This document shows positions 34,718-46,015 of a stretch of DNA of 64,000 nucleotides, piece by piece. Position numbers and translations under genes: made by a program. Each line of letters opens with the position of its first letter. The first letter of the stretch is position 1. Under the pieces are notes generated by a model. The model ran no database searches. It was given only the letters and a program-made list of their open reading frames with translations, and was not told the DNA's origin. Source of the DNA: Cinnamomum chago (lineage: Eukaryota > Streptophyta > Magnoliopsida > Laurales > Lauraceae); assembly GCA_038049695.1 (NCBI GenBank), contig CP142460.1, positions 37,234,001 to 37,298,000 of the forward strand. The letters run 5' to 3'.

Positions 34718-36579
34718 ATTGGTATCAGAGTCATACCTCATCTCTAAACATTTTAGATCAGCGATCTAGATCTAATCTTTGCATGAGATGCGAAGAGGAT
34801 AGACCTAGGGCTAGGTAAGGATCAGTTATGATTGGGTTTGTTTACTTTATGTAGTAAATCCATGTTTGGATAGTCACAAAAGGGTTTAATTATGATGGAA
34901 GGATGGTAGGGTGTCATTGAGAGCCTTCAAAAGAGTTTTGGAGGTGGTTGGACTCGAATTGAGAAAACCCAATTTTCTGCCTGTTCAGGCGGGTCGACCT
35001 GGCCTCGTGCTCGGTCCACCGGGTGCTTGTAGGGCCAGTCGACCAAGCCCTATGGTCGGTCGACCGAGAACACAGGATCACTTTATTATTTGATCCGGAT
35101 TTTTTGGTCCGGGTGCGCTGCCCCCTGGGCCCCCGCAAGTTGACCGGGCAGCTCGAACCCCTGCGGGGGACACCCCCGGACCCCCTCTGCGAAGTGCATG
35201 TATTAAAAGGGTGGCAACCTTTGGCATCTTGTGTTTCCATTGTGGTTTGGTAACCTAGTTTTGTGAGATGCTTTGTTGTATGAGATATTAACTTGCAGGT
35301 AATAATGTCCTCTCCATATGGCCCACAAGTCTTTTACTTTCTTTTTATGGTTATTGGTTTATTTGAGGCTAAGTGTAAAGGGCAACATGGTTTCCTTGGT
35401 TTCCCGTGAAAGGGCAAGGCATGGTGAATTTCCCTATAGCCCTTTTATTTCCATGTTTAGATTACCATGTAAGTCTCATATTTGAGGCATAGGAATTTAT
35501 GTAATTTTTCTAAATTTGTAAATTCTGGCAATGTCTGAGACGAGGAAGGAAAGTAAAGTTGGACTCCTAATCAAAGAGTTTGAAGATTACCAAAAGCCTT
35601 TTTGGTGATGCCCAAAGAGTTTCAAGAATCCCAAAGTTTTGGAAAGTCTAGAAGTCCAAGAAATCTATTCCGCTTGGGCCATGTGGAGGGGAGGACTACT
35701 TTCTAATTTTAGCACTTTCTATTTATAGATGACTGCTTGATTTAGATAGTATCCAAATCTGATCCAAACGTAGCAATTTCCAAAATTGGTCAAGCCAAAT
35801 TAATTTTTGGAAAGAGTTCTAATTAGAGTTGATGGGCCCATGAGATGGATCCATTGTAACACTAATTTAGCAACTAGACTTTCCTTAAAATAACTTGACT
35901 TGGAACCAATCATTGGTCATATCATGAGATGATTTGATGTGTATATATGTGGGCCCATGTACCTTAAGGGAAATCCTCAATTCTAAAATATTAAGTGGGA
36001 GCGGGGCATTTATATTTAGAAATCCCCATGGTTTTCCACCATACGTCCATTGTAAGGAAAGTATTAACCTCGCGCCATCTTGAGAATGGTCGTTCCCCAT
36101 GGAGGGCTTTTACTTGTTTGGTTACTAGATATAGATCTCCTATGGATAGTGTTGGTGAGACGGGGCGGGGGCCCACTCCCCAAGGAGGAGCTGCTCGCAA
36201 CGGTTGTCATGCAATGCTAGTTGGTGGGTCACACTTAACTAAAATAATGATGTAGTATCCCCAAGGATTTGCCTCATTTATTTTAGAAACCGAAGCTAAT
36301 CGGGAGTCATTCATTATTTGGTATGAGATACCTAGATAATAATGAATGAAGGGGATCATGGAAAGTTAGTCTTAATCCTACTTTTGACCAACTTTGATCC
36401 GCACCAATCTAGGTGGTATTCGCACTCCCCAAGGAGGCATACCTCGGAGATTGGGATTTTGATGTATTCTGAATTTAGTGGTTATGAGGATTCCCACATC
36501 AATTTGGTAGACTACTAAACCCTAATGTCATTTAAATTCATTAATTGAATGTATGGTTATGTGCTATAGTTTTTCAAGC
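34718..36579 (+). other. PBS and long untranslated leader of copia #1
   Basis: PBS TGGTATCAGAG at 34720-34730. The leader then holds GTCGAC-type palindromes (34987-35065), one GC-rich hairpin (35111-35124) and a 25-codon small ORF beginning MSETRKESK (35531-35608). It also holds a conserved stretch with the intact target sequence GTAGTATCCCC at 36253-36263, and ends just before gag. No large conserved protein frame was established. Confidence 0.8.
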
Positions 36580-37616
36580 ATGAATTCAAATACTTTCAAT
36601 CCACTTGCGACCATCCTCAACCAGAATAAATTGGTGGGATCCAACTATGTAGACTGGAAATGGAACCTGGATATTGTCCTAATTGCTTCAGGATATAAAT
36701 ATATCCTTACCAAAACCCCCCTTGATGAGCCTGGCCCGGATGCACCGGAAGAAGAAAAGGAACTTTACACCCAATGGGCCAAAGATGATGAGATGGCCAG
36801 ATGTTACATTCTAGTATCCTTGTCTAGTGTTTTGCAACACCAACATCAATCCTATAAGACTGCATATGATATTATATCGAACTTAAAGGAGATGTTTGCG
36901 GAACAGGGCAGGCCTGCTAGACAGGCTGCTATGAGGGTGCTTATAAGCACCAAGATGGCTGAAGGCAGACCAGTACAGGACCATATGTTGAAAATGATGG
37001 ACTCATTAAATGAGTTAAATGTACTGGGGGCTGCGATTGATGCAGAATCGCAGATCGACATAATCCTTGAGTCACTACCATAGTCATTCAACAATTTCAA
37101 GTTTAATTACAATATGAATAAGATGAATCTGACTCTGGCTGAGCTGTCAGCAAGCTGGTGGTGACTGAAGGAATTATGAAGAATAAGCCAACTGCCCTAG
37201 TGACAGAAAAGTCAGATGCCAAGTCCAAGCCGAAAGGCAAAGGGCGGAAAGGCAAAAAAGAAATCAGTTCCAAAAGGTCCTAAGGTGGAAAATGGTTTTA
37301 ATGGTGGCGTGACCAAGGCTAAGGGTTCAAGGTCAAAAGGAAAATGTTTCCATTATGGTAAGACAGGACATTGGAAAAGGAATTGTCCAGAATATCTGTT
37401 TAAGAAGAAGAGCTCAAGTATGATTGAGTCACTTATTTCTGAAGTTAGTTTTGCAACTGGTACTTCAAAATCTTGGTGTATGGACTCCAGGGCAACTGAT
37501 CACATATGTAATTCGTTGCAGGGGTTCACGGAAACCAGGAGGTTAAGTGACGGAGAAATCATTGTCAACCTAGGATCTGATGCTAAGGCAAAGGCTGATT
37601 CAGTGAGAGTTATTAT
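36580..37616 (+). pseudogene. Copia #1 gag and start of protease
   Basis: Starts MNSNTFNPLATIL. UBN2-type gag follows (LVGSNYVDWKWNLDIVL, then NLKEMF), stopped by TAG at 37081. After a frame change near 37150 the basic linker and zinc knuckle appear (37342-37390). The knuckle reads CFHYGKTGHWKRNC: the second cysteine is tyrosine, which should abolish zinc binding. The protease motif reads DSRATDH (G of D-S-G replaced by R). The frame ends at the LTR start 37617. Confidence 0.88.
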
Positions 37617-39385
37617 TGTTAGATAGTATGGTCTCAATACCAGTATATGATGAATAGATTGATTAATTTCTTTATTTATCAATATAATCATGCTTTCCTT
37701 TCATGAGATGAATGGTGATTTATTACTTAATGCACATGACCAATATATATGACATAATGGTTCATGAGATGAACCGGGTTCCATTAGTATATTAGATGTG
37801 ATATATGTATATGGATGAGATCCACATACGGGAGATATGTGTCACAAATCTTATACTTAAAATATATTCACAATCAGTGATGAGATTGGGCATCTCATCT
37901 AACAAGGTTGTAGCACTTTGATCACTATGAGATAGTGTGATTTGTCTCGATCATCAGAATGTAAGATTCTAGATCATAGTGCTGGTACATTGGATGTATT
38001 GAAGGACCATGAGAAGCACCTTATGAAATACTGTCTCGATTTAAGGACTGCTCTCATAATTCCCTAGCAATAGGCTCTCAATCCTGAGACATTGATGAAC
38101 TCAAGTTTCTGTCTATTCATTTGCTTTGAGTCATCAATGAGTGAGGCCAACTGTAGGTCAACACCTCGGTGTCTTGGGTACGTGGTAGTAGGACTGTGGG
38201 AACATGCAATGATCAAGATGGAATCTATCTTCATTATCCCCTTGTGCCAATTAATGGATTTATCATTGGTAAGTGCGCACCCATTTCGATTAAGAGTTAA
38301 TTGGATCGGTACCAAATGATCACTATAATTAATTGGGGCTCAAGGATAATAAGATGTGGATCTAAGATTGGATGGGACAGATTTATTCCAATTGATCCAT
38401 GGATAATGATAGAGGGGCCTACTTGTGGTAATTGGGAAGTTTAGGGTCTTCATTGAAATATATTCCTAAGACTGGAGTGCAATTGCATTTATATAGTAGA
38501 GTTATTTGCAATTAACTGTGGGCCCGGATTGCACATGAGATGTGGGGTCGCGTGTCCCAGTTGGAGCCAGCTTTCTAAGGAATCCCTAGTGGTCCCCACG
38601 CTAGCCCAATATATTAGAAAGATACTAATTATAGTAGAACTCTAAAAGGAAATAGAAAGTTACTATTTCTATTTGAAGTGAGACTTCTAATAGTGGTAAT
38701 AGTAAGTTACTAATTATTAATGGAAGTAGGACTTCTATTTTAATTAGTAAAAGAGGAGGTTACTAGTCATATTTGAAGTAAGACTTCTAATTGTGATTTA
38801 GTAAGCAACTAATTGTAGTGGAAGTAAGACTTCTATTTCAATTAGTAAGAGGAGGTGGCTTCAATGCTATAAAAGGAGAAGAAGAGAGCCTTGGACGTCC
38901 CTAATGTTACTCCACATAGGGATTCACGCCTAGCCCATTTAAGTGTGCAAGAGTTGCACTCCTCTCTTCCTCTCCCTCTTCTAGTTCTCTTCTAGTTTCC
39001 TTTAGGGTTTTTCTCTTGGAGATCCCACCATCTTCTTTAGAAAAGAGAATCTGATACGGGACATAGCGTGGAAGATCAAAGGGTGTTGGAGATCTTAATT
39101 TGATTAGTGAAGGTGTTCATCATCAAAGAAAGAGATCAACTTCTCCATTAGAGCACTACAAAGCTCCAAAGGTACTATCTACATCCTTGTATGTTGTGGA
39201 TTTCATGGTTGCTTGTTTATGTGCTATTTTCTATCTTCTAGATAGGTTTTATTGTTGTACATGGTTTATGAGTTTGAGGGATTACATCCTGGATTGGATT
39301 TGTTGCCTTATAGATAGTTGATCCCTGCATCAAGTGGGTCAAAAGTTCTTGAAACCTATCTGAATGGCCCACCTAGTTTCCAACA
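37617..39385 (+). repeat. 5' LTR of copia #2
   Basis: 1769 bp, TGTTAGATAGTATGGTC... to ...GTTTCCAACA. Four quasi-palindromes GAAGTnnGACTTC lie at 38675, 38723, 38776 and 38821 (spacing 45-53 bp), followed by the TATA box TATAAAAGG at 38868 and a CT-rich leader. Between the palindromes are AGTTACTAATT-like sequences, making a degenerate tandem array of about 50-bp units. Preceding 5 bp is ATTAT (37612-37616), the predicted TSD. Confidence 0.92.
38675..38876 (+). promoter_or_regulatory. GAAGT...ACTTC array and TATA box
   Basis: Four copies of an inverted motif with 5-bp arms GAAGT/ACTTC and a 3-bp centre lie at regular spacing, the last 35 bp upstream of TATAAAAGG (38868-38876). The same array recurs at 63628, 63676, 63728 and 63774 in the 3' LTR, with TATA at 63821. 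Regular spacing close to five helical turns would suit cooperative protein binding; that is inference. Confidence 0.75.
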
Positions 39386-39387
39386 AT

Positions 39388-39399
39388 TGGTATCAGAGC
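39388..39399 (+). promoter_or_regulatory. Primer-binding site of copia #2
   Basis: TGGTATCAGAGC two bases after the LTR end CCAACA, complementary to initiator tRNA-Met. Confidence 0.93.
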
Positions 39400-39779
39400 C
39401 ATACCTCATCTCTAATCATGTTAGATCAGCAAGCTTGCTCCAATCTTTGCATGAGATGCGAAGAAGATGAAGCAAGGGCTATATAAGGATCAGTTATGAT
39501 TGGGTTTGTTTACTTTATATAGTAAATTCATGTTTGGATAGTCACAAAAGGGTTTAATTATGATGGAATGATGGTAGGATGCCATTAAGAGCCTTCAAAA
39601 GTGTTTTGGAGGTGTTTGGACTCGAGTTAGAAAAACCCAAATTTCTGCCTTTGTAAGGCGGGTCGACCTGGCCTCGTGCTCGGTCGACCGGGTGCCTGTA
39701 GGGTCGGTCGACCGAGCCCTCTGGCCGGTCGACCGGAAACGCAGGATCACTTCATTATGTGATCCGGATTTTTTGGTCC

Positions 39780-39848
39780 GGGGGCGCAGCCCCCGAGCCC
39801 CTAGCCGGGGGGGCCAGCCCCCGAACCCCAGCAGGGGGCGCTGCCCCC
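39780..39848 (+). repeat. Three GC-rich hairpins, 27-bp period
   Basis: GGGGGCGCAGCCCCC (39780), GGGGGGGCCAGCCCCC (39807) and GGGGGCGCTGCCCCC (39834) are near-perfect inverted repeats spaced exactly 27 bp. Copia #1 has a single degenerate copy at the same place. In the leader RNA these would be strong stem-loops. Confidence 0.85.
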
Positions 39849-40253
39849 TGGGCCCCCGCGAGCTGACCGATCAGCTCGACCACCGTCGGGGAACAACCCC
39901 GGACCCCCTCTGCGAAGTGCATGTATTAAAGGGGTGGTTACTTTTGGCATCTTGTTTTTCCATTATGGTTTGGTAACCTGGTTTTGTGAGATGCTTTGTT
40001 GTATGAGATACTAACTTGCAGATGATCATGTCCTCTCCATATGGCCCACAAGTCTTTTGCTTTCTATTTATGGTTAATGGTTTGTTTAAGGCTAATTGTA
40101 AAGGGCGTCATGGTGTCCTTGGTTTCCCGTGAAAGGGCAAGGCATGATGAATTTCCCTATTGCCTTTTTATTTCCATGTTTAGATTACCATGTAAGTCTC
40201 ATAATCGAGGCATAGGAATTTATGTAATTTTTATAAATTTGTAAATTCTGGCG

Positions 40254-40346
40254 ATGTCCGAGACGAAGAAAGAAAGCGATGTTGGACTCCTAATCAAAGA
40301 ATTTGAAGATTACCAAAAGAGTTTTGGAGTTTCCCAAAGAGTTTGA
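40254..40346 (+). CDS. Small leader ORF, conserved in both copia copies
   Basis: 30 codons starting MSETKKESDVGLLIKEFED. The copia #1 version (35531-35608) starts MSETRKESK and keeps the same 19 following codons, then ends earlier. Between the two copies I count four silent and about two amino-acid-changing codons in the shared part, a pattern that hints at coding constraint but is too small to prove it. No homology recognised. It could be an upstream ORF regulating gag translation, or chance. Confidence 0.3.
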   Translation: MSETKKESDVGLLIKEFEDYQKSFGVSQRV

Positions 40347-40990
40347 GGAATTCCAAAGTTTTGGAAAGTCTAGAAGTCCAAGAAGTCTATTCCGCTAGGG
40401 CCATGTGGAGGAGAGGACTAGTTTCTATTTTTTAGCACTTTCTATTTATGGATGAATGCTTAATTTAGAATGTTTCCAAATCTGATCCAAACATAGCAAG
40501 TTACTAAAATTGGTCAAATCAAATTAATTTTTGGAAAGAATTCTAATTAGTGTTGATGACCAATGAGATGGACACATTGGTAACACTAATTTAGAAACTG
40601 GACTTTCCTTAAAATAACTTGACTTGGAAAACCAATCTTAGATCATATCATGAGATGATTTGATGTTCATATGTATACATGTGGGCCCTAATACCTTACA
40701 ACGAAATCCTCAATTCTAAAATATTAAGTGGGAGCGGGGCATTTATATTTAGAAATCCCCATGGTTTTCCACCATAGGTCCATTGTAAGGAAAGTATTAA
40801 CCTCGCGCCATCTTGAGAATGGTTGTTCCCCACGGAGGGCTTTTACTTGTCTGGTTACTAGATATGGATCTCCTATGGATAGTGTTGGTGAGACGGGGCG
40901 GGGGCCCACTCCCCAAGGAGGAGCTGCTCGCAACGGTTGTCATGCAATGCTAGTTGGTGGGTCACACTTAACTAAAATAATGATATAGTA

Positions 40991-43900
40991 TGTAAGACCC
41001 CGACCCGAGTGAACCCGATTAGTACTAATTAAGTTGCGTGTTAGTTCTAAGCTTGATTAGTGATTTTGGCTAAGTTGGATTTAGAATATAGCTTTTGATA
41101 TAGTTCTGGGGAGTTTTGGTTGTCTTGTGATTAGTGGGACCCTTTTTGGGGTTTTCCTTTTTATGGCATGGCATGTGCTCGAGGATTCATCGGAGATTTT
41201 TGCATTCATGGTTTTAATCCCGTTTTATTGGTATTGTTATTCCCTATGACTTTCATGTTGATCCCGTTTTTATTTGAGATCCCAAAACCCGATTTCGTAG
41301 CCTTGAGGGCAAAACAGTCATTGCACACACAATCTGTACCCCAAACTTGATATTCCCGAAACCCGCGAAACATACACTTTTTGGAAACTAGATATTTCGA
41401 CGATCATTTCTTCCTTCTTCGTCGAATTCATCCGAGATCCCGAAAGAGATGATTTCAGCCATCCAAGTTCCTTTAGTAGTGGGACCCAATTCATTTGTTA
41501 ACAAAGGGCGGGAAACCACTATCCTATTCATTTCATTCTTCTTGTTCCAGCACAACTATTGAACCTAGGGTTTTTTTTGTAACTTCTTCTTCTTCTTCTT
41601 CTTGCTTCTCCATCTCCAACCCACACCAAGATTTGCATCAACCAAGAAATGGAACTCACCACCTTCTTCCTCATCTAGCAAGCTTCATTTTGATACCTTT
41701 TGTAGAGGAATCCATCAACCTAGAGACCTCCCTTGAGCTAGCTCTCTTCATTTGAAGGTCATCCAAGTAAGTAACCCTCCCCATCTCCTAGATTGGTGTT
41801 CCTCTAGCTCTTGGTAAGCACCATTTGCATTATTGAAAGTTCTATCCTTTTCATTCTTTATTTGACCCATTTTAGGGTTCGTTTTGGGGATTTTTTATTG
41901 TAGCTTGGAAGTGAGCTTAAGAAGTGTTTAGAGGCTTGGTTTTTGGCTAGCTTGGACCTAAGGCAAGTGAATGATTGGGGTGTTTTTGGGTTTTACATGG
42001 TTTGGTGAAACATTAATGATCTTCTCATGTTTTTATTGATTTTTATTGTTGAAATAAATGTTCTTGATGGAGTATTAAAGGATGCATTTATGGTCATAAA
42101 GATATGTTAGCTCATAGCATTTAATTCTTCTTGTTTGGTTCCAAATGTATCTTATGTGAAATGGTGTCCTTCTTCTTCCCTTCTTATATTGAATGTGTTA
42201 TTGATGGAGGAGAGAATGGGATGAATGTGATGAAAGGATTTGATGTAGTTTGATTGAAGTATTAGGCTCCTCATTTGATGTAGAAAAGGGGCTAAAAGGG
42301 ACTTGTATAAGGAAGGGATAGAGGGGTGTTGAACTGGTCCGGAATCAGTTCCTGGACAGTTCGCTCGAGTGACCATGACACTTCACTCGAGCGACCTGTC
42401 CAGAAAAGGGTTCGGAGCATTCCAGTAGCTGGGTCGCTCGAGCGGACATCCCAGAACTCATTCCAGAGAGTTGTTCGTTCGAACGTATTTAAATATTCGC
42501 TCAACCCAATGAGTTCGTTCGAGCGACCTCAACTTCGCTCGAGCGAACCCACCCAGACAGCCATTCCAGAGAGCGACTCGCTCGAGCAAACTCTCCAGTC
42601 CGCTCGGCGAGGGACCCCATTGGGCAAGGCTATGTTTGGGACGATGTTTAACTATTTCATTGTTTGGGTCTATTCTCTGGGAATCCCTTGATGGCAAGGA
42701 GATTTGCTAAACAATGTATGAGGCCATTCGTGGAAAGAAACCATATCACAAAGATTTCATTCGAAGTTTTGAAACTTCAAGGTGCATAAGGAGCCCGGAA
42801 TGTCTTCTAACTAGAGGAGTACCAAGTCTTTATTATAATCGATATACGGGACCCCTATACACTAAATAGATCTTGAAACCAATGTCTTACCCGAAATTGT
42901 TATAGTTCATTGTTTCACTTCATTCCAAGATTTATATTATATGATTTGTTTTCCCGAAGGCATGATAGTTACACTAGTAACATGGACTTGTCCCGAAGAG
43001 TATTGCCCGACATGAAATGAAAGTTATGCATTTGAGTATTCTTGCCCCGTTCATTTATTTACTTGGACTTGATGTATTTCGCATATGTCTCGATTTGTTG
43101 TTTAACCTATGAGTCGGCATCACTAAGCTTGGATACCTTGTCGGTTTGATCCACCGACTTGGAGATCCCTTTCCCGTCCCGCCAGCTGCAGTTTGGATCC
43201 CGATACCCGGTCTATTACCGTGGTCCCGTCCCGATACCCGGTTCGCTACCGTGGTCTCGTCCCGTATATTTATATTGTATATATGATTTGCGTTGAATCT
43301 CCTCACCTTGTGTGACTGAGATCAACGTCCCGTTATACTGTTGTCACTTTAGTGACAGAGGACTTAGCTTTATGTGATTGCCATCTTGTTAGTTCCCGAT
43401 TCCTTGGATACTTTATGTGTTTTATCTTGTTTACTTGTTTTCTAGCAAATGATTTATCTACTTTATGAGAGTTCTTGTTTAAACAGATTTCTATGCCTTT
43501 CAAGATATTTCCTTTATTATATGTTGGTATATCTTTCACTCTCTTGCCAGACCGTCGTGTCTGACCCATTTGCTTTGGTACTCAGGTCCCGTTGCCGGCT
43601 ACCTTGAGGAGGAGCCGGAGGAGGCGGTAGGTGAGCCACAACCTCTAGTCGAGTGGCGTGCCGACGATGTCATGTAGACATCGGGTTGCTAAGAGAGGCG
43701 TAACATTTTGAGGGGATCTATTTAACCATTCTTATGGATTACTGTTTGTTTATATTGGCCTTTGTTGGCCTCTAATTTTGGGGATTGTAACTAAATGATC
43801 TGTTGTTTAAAGTTTAACTAGTTTTGGGAAACATGCTATAGAACGTTCCTCATTCGGATACAGTTTTTGATACTTGATGTTAATGCTTCGATGACTAGAG

Positions 43901-44112
43901 ATAGTCTGACTATTTGATTTGCTACATGCTTCCGCACTTAATAGGAATGTTCATTTATGGTTGTGATATCCTCACCACGGACACCTATGGGAAATTAAGT
44001 AAGTGTATGTTATCATTTAAACAGATGTGATGGGGATCATCATCATCATCACCACTAATAATGTCCCGACTCCGGATCAGTTCCTTCGGGGGCCCAGTCC
44101 GGGGTCGCGACA
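40991..44112 (+). repeat. 5' LTR of Tekay-like element
   Basis: 3122 bp, TGTAAGACCCCGACCC... to ...GGGGTCGCGACA. Landmarks: CTTC-rich region at about 41580, donor-like GTAAGT at 41766, TCGCTCGAGCGA palindromes at 42355-42615, TATA-like TATATTTATATTGTATATA at 43265-43284, and a CATCATCATC run near 44036. It differs from the 3' LTR by roughly 2 % in the parts compared by eye, and lacks one 20-bp palindrome-spacer unit present at 53717-53736. Confidence 0.94.
42355..42615 (+). repeat. TCGCTCGAGCGA palindrome array (5' LTR)
   Basis: About nine copies of a CTCGAG-centred palindrome (consensus TTCGCTCGAGCGAAC, several with single transitions), separated by unrelated spacers of 15-35 bp. They fill the position occupied by GGCGGTTAGCCGCC-type repeats in other members of this LTR family. 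Confidence 0.85.
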
Positions 44113-44115
44113 GAC

Positions 44116-44127
44116 TGGTATCAGAGC
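44116..44127 (+). promoter_or_regulatory. Primer-binding site of Tekay-like element
   Basis: TGGTATCAGAGC, three bases after the LTR end GCGACA; initiator tRNA-Met type. Confidence 0.93.
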
Positions 44128-44269
44128 GAGACGTGTTTCAAGCAATTAAAAGAAACTAGAAATCCTAAGGACGTGGCGAGGATTCGTTAGATCTTTCGAT
44201 AGCTAGTATCGTGTGAGCAATGTGTGACCCATTATATTATTATGTGCTAACAATTTGTTTTCCAACATC

Positions 44270-45340
44270 ATGCCTCCCCGTAAGAGAACAGTGAATGGCA
44301 TTCCTTCTGGAAGTAACAGTGATCACACCGGACCGGTAGAAGAGGATATGGTTGAGAACAACCCACCAAATCAGTTCCAGATATTGATGCAAGCAATGCT
44401 TGACCAGCAACGTCAAGCCAATGAGAACCAAGCTAGATTGCAAGAACTGATGCTCAAGAGAGAAGAAGACCATGCTAGGGAAATAGCAGAGATGCAAAGG
44501 CAATTGCTTGAGGTCTTACAGAGAAGACAAGAACAGGTTCAACCCCAACCCGCAATCGTTATCAATCAAAGGCAACATGACCCTAATGCCTTGTTTGAAT
44601 GGTTTCGGAAGAGAGCTCCGAAGGAATTTCTTGGGGAGGAAGATCCTTTGGCTGCAGATGACTGGTTAGAACATACAGAGAACATCTTCGAGATTTTCCA
44701 GTGTACAGGAGGAGAAAGGGTAAAGCTATCCTCATCCCTTTTCAGCGGTGCAGCAGACAGATGGTGGAAAACGGTTAGGGAAGAATACAGGAACATGGCT
44801 GATGCAGAGGTGTGGGCAAATTTTAAGAGACAATTCCATGATAAATATGTACCTGCCCATATCAAGAGACAAAAGGCTATAGAGTTTCAGCAGCTGGTGC
44901 AGGGGAGTATGACAGTCTTAGAATATCTCACCAAGTTTGAGAGACTGTCCAGATATGACCCGGAGTTGGTAGATACGGTGGAGAAGAAAATTGCTAAGTT
45001 CTTTGAGGGACTCAACCCTTTCATTGAGAGGGATGCCACCGGAGTAGTACCACCTGCTACTTTCGATGAGGCAGTCAAGAGGGCCTACAAGTTTGAGAAC
45101 TTCCACAACAAGATCCTTAGAGTGCAAGGCAAGAGTCCAGCTCAGCCGCAGAATTATCAACATCAGAGAAACCATCAGAATAAGAGGCAAAGGACAGGAC
45201 CAAATGTGCAGAATCCAGTGGTTTGCATCCACTGTGGGAAGAACCATGCTAGTGCGGAATGTCGTACCATCACGGGAGCGTGCTTCAGGTGTGGGTCGAT
45301 GGACCATCGGATGAGGGATTGCCCTAGGCCAAACAGATAG
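44270..45340 (+). CDS. Gypsy Gag polyprotein segment
   Basis: Starts MPPRKRTVNGIPSG; 356 codons. An N-terminal Q/E-rich coiled-coil-like part is followed by the retrotransposon gag domain (LAADDWLEHTENIFEIF, WWKTVREEYR, FKRQFHDKYVP, at residues ~110-230) and two zinc knuckles. The first, CIHCGKNHASAEC, has three rather than four residues before H; the second, CFRCGSMDHRMRDC, is canonical. Gag assembles the particle and binds RNA. The frame ends at TAG 45338, one C to T change from CAG in a Q-rich run that continues in frame, so the original was probably a single gag-pol frame. The gag part itself is undamaged. Confidence 0.9.
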   Translation: MPPRKRTVNGIPSGSNSDHTGPVEEDMVENNPPNQFQILMQAMLDQQRQANENQARLQELMLKREEDHAREIAEMQRQLLEVLQRRQEQVQPQPAIVINQRQHDPNALFEWFRKRAPKEFLGEEDPLAADDWLEHTENIFEIFQCTGGERVKLSSSLFSGAADRWWKTVREEYRNMADAEVWANFKRQFHDKYVPAHIKRQKAIEFQQLVQGSMTVLEYLTKFERLSRYDPELVDTVEKKIAKFFEGLNPFIERDATGVVPPATFDEAVKRAYKFENFHNKILRVQGKSPAQPQNYQHQRNHQNKRQRTGPNVQNPVVCIHCGKNHASAECRTITGACFRCGSMDHRMRDCPRPNR

Positions 45341-46015
45341 AATCAACAGCAGCAGCAAGGGCCACAACGTCCACCACCACCACCACAGAATGCATTGGTT
45401 GTCCAAAACTAGGCAAGGCCACTTCAGCAGCAAGCACCACAGCAACAGCAGTTTAGACAGCAGCAGGTCCGTCAGCAACAGGGACATCAGCGTGCACCGC
45501 AGCAGAATAGGAATGCACCACATGGCAGGCCACAACAAGCTCAGAACAGGCCACGGCTTCGAGGACAAATCTACGGGGTCAATAGAGTTGATGCAGAGGC
45601 AGCGGGAAATGTAGTGGAAGGTACACTTCTTATTTGTGGGATTAAAGCTATGATTTTGTTTGACCCTGGCTCTACACATTCTTTCATCTCCCATAAATTT
45701 TCTATGTTGATTGATATGCATGCTAGAGAACTTGAGTTCATTTTGACTGTGGCAACCCCAGTAGGTAAACAAGTTATTTGTAGAACCTTTTACCCTAGTT
45801 GCACAGTTCAGATATGAGAAGTGGTTTTAACCGCAGATCTCATTTCTTTGGAGATGTTTGATTATGATGTCATCCTAGGGATGGATTGGCTGGCAGGGTA
45901 CCATGCCATAATGGATTGTTTCCATAAGACCCTTACCTTCAAGTTGGTTGAGACAACAGCAGGAGTGTCGTTTCAGTGAGAGAGGAGGAATCCTCGTACA
46001 GGGTTTCTTTCAGCG
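45341..46015 (+). pseudogene. Gypsy linker and aspartic protease
   Basis: Same frame as gag, with stops at 45338, 45410, 45815 and 45977. A Q/P-rich linker (to 45590) leads to the protease: LFDPGSTHSFIS at about 45657-45692 and YDVILGMDWL at 45867-45896. The active-site D is followed by P-G-S, as in the related fragment at 10562. It would process the polyprotein. Stops at 45338 and 45410 are C to T changes from CAG. Confidence 0.88.

Larger units (their letters stand above)
33298..37616 (+). mobile_element. Copia element #1, cut off in gag/protease
   Basis: 5' LTR, PBS, 1.9-kb leader and gag of the same copia family as element #2. The sequence ends in the protease region exactly at the TG of another LTR of the same family (37617). 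Two readings are possible: element #2 is inserted into #1 (self-nesting, with the rest of #1 beyond the window), or #1 is a deleted unit sharing the LTR at 37617. No PPT lies before 37617, which favours insertion. The leader of #1 contains the uninterrupted version of the site where the Tekay element sits in #2. Confidence 0.85.
39400..40990 (+). other. Untranslated leader of copia #2, first part
   Basis: Colinear with 34731-36254 of copia #1. Contains GTCGAC palindromes at 39658-39740, three GC-rich hairpins at 39780-39848 and a 30-codon small ORF at 40254-40346. An 86-codon frame at 40728-40988 is open in both copies. Interrupted at 40990 by the Tekay element and continued at 55417. Confidence 0.8.

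Noticed and set aside
33298..39385. Copia #1 as a normal complete element with LTRs at 33298 and 37617
   Set aside because: There is no PPT before 37617, pol is missing, and the LTR at 37617 is followed by its own PBS and leader. Insertion of #2 into #1 explains this better.
40728..40988. 86-codon frame in the copia leader, open in both copia #1 (35995-36255) and #2
   Set aside because: Differences between copies mostly change amino acids and the opposite strand is open too, so it looks like absence of stops rather than a gene.
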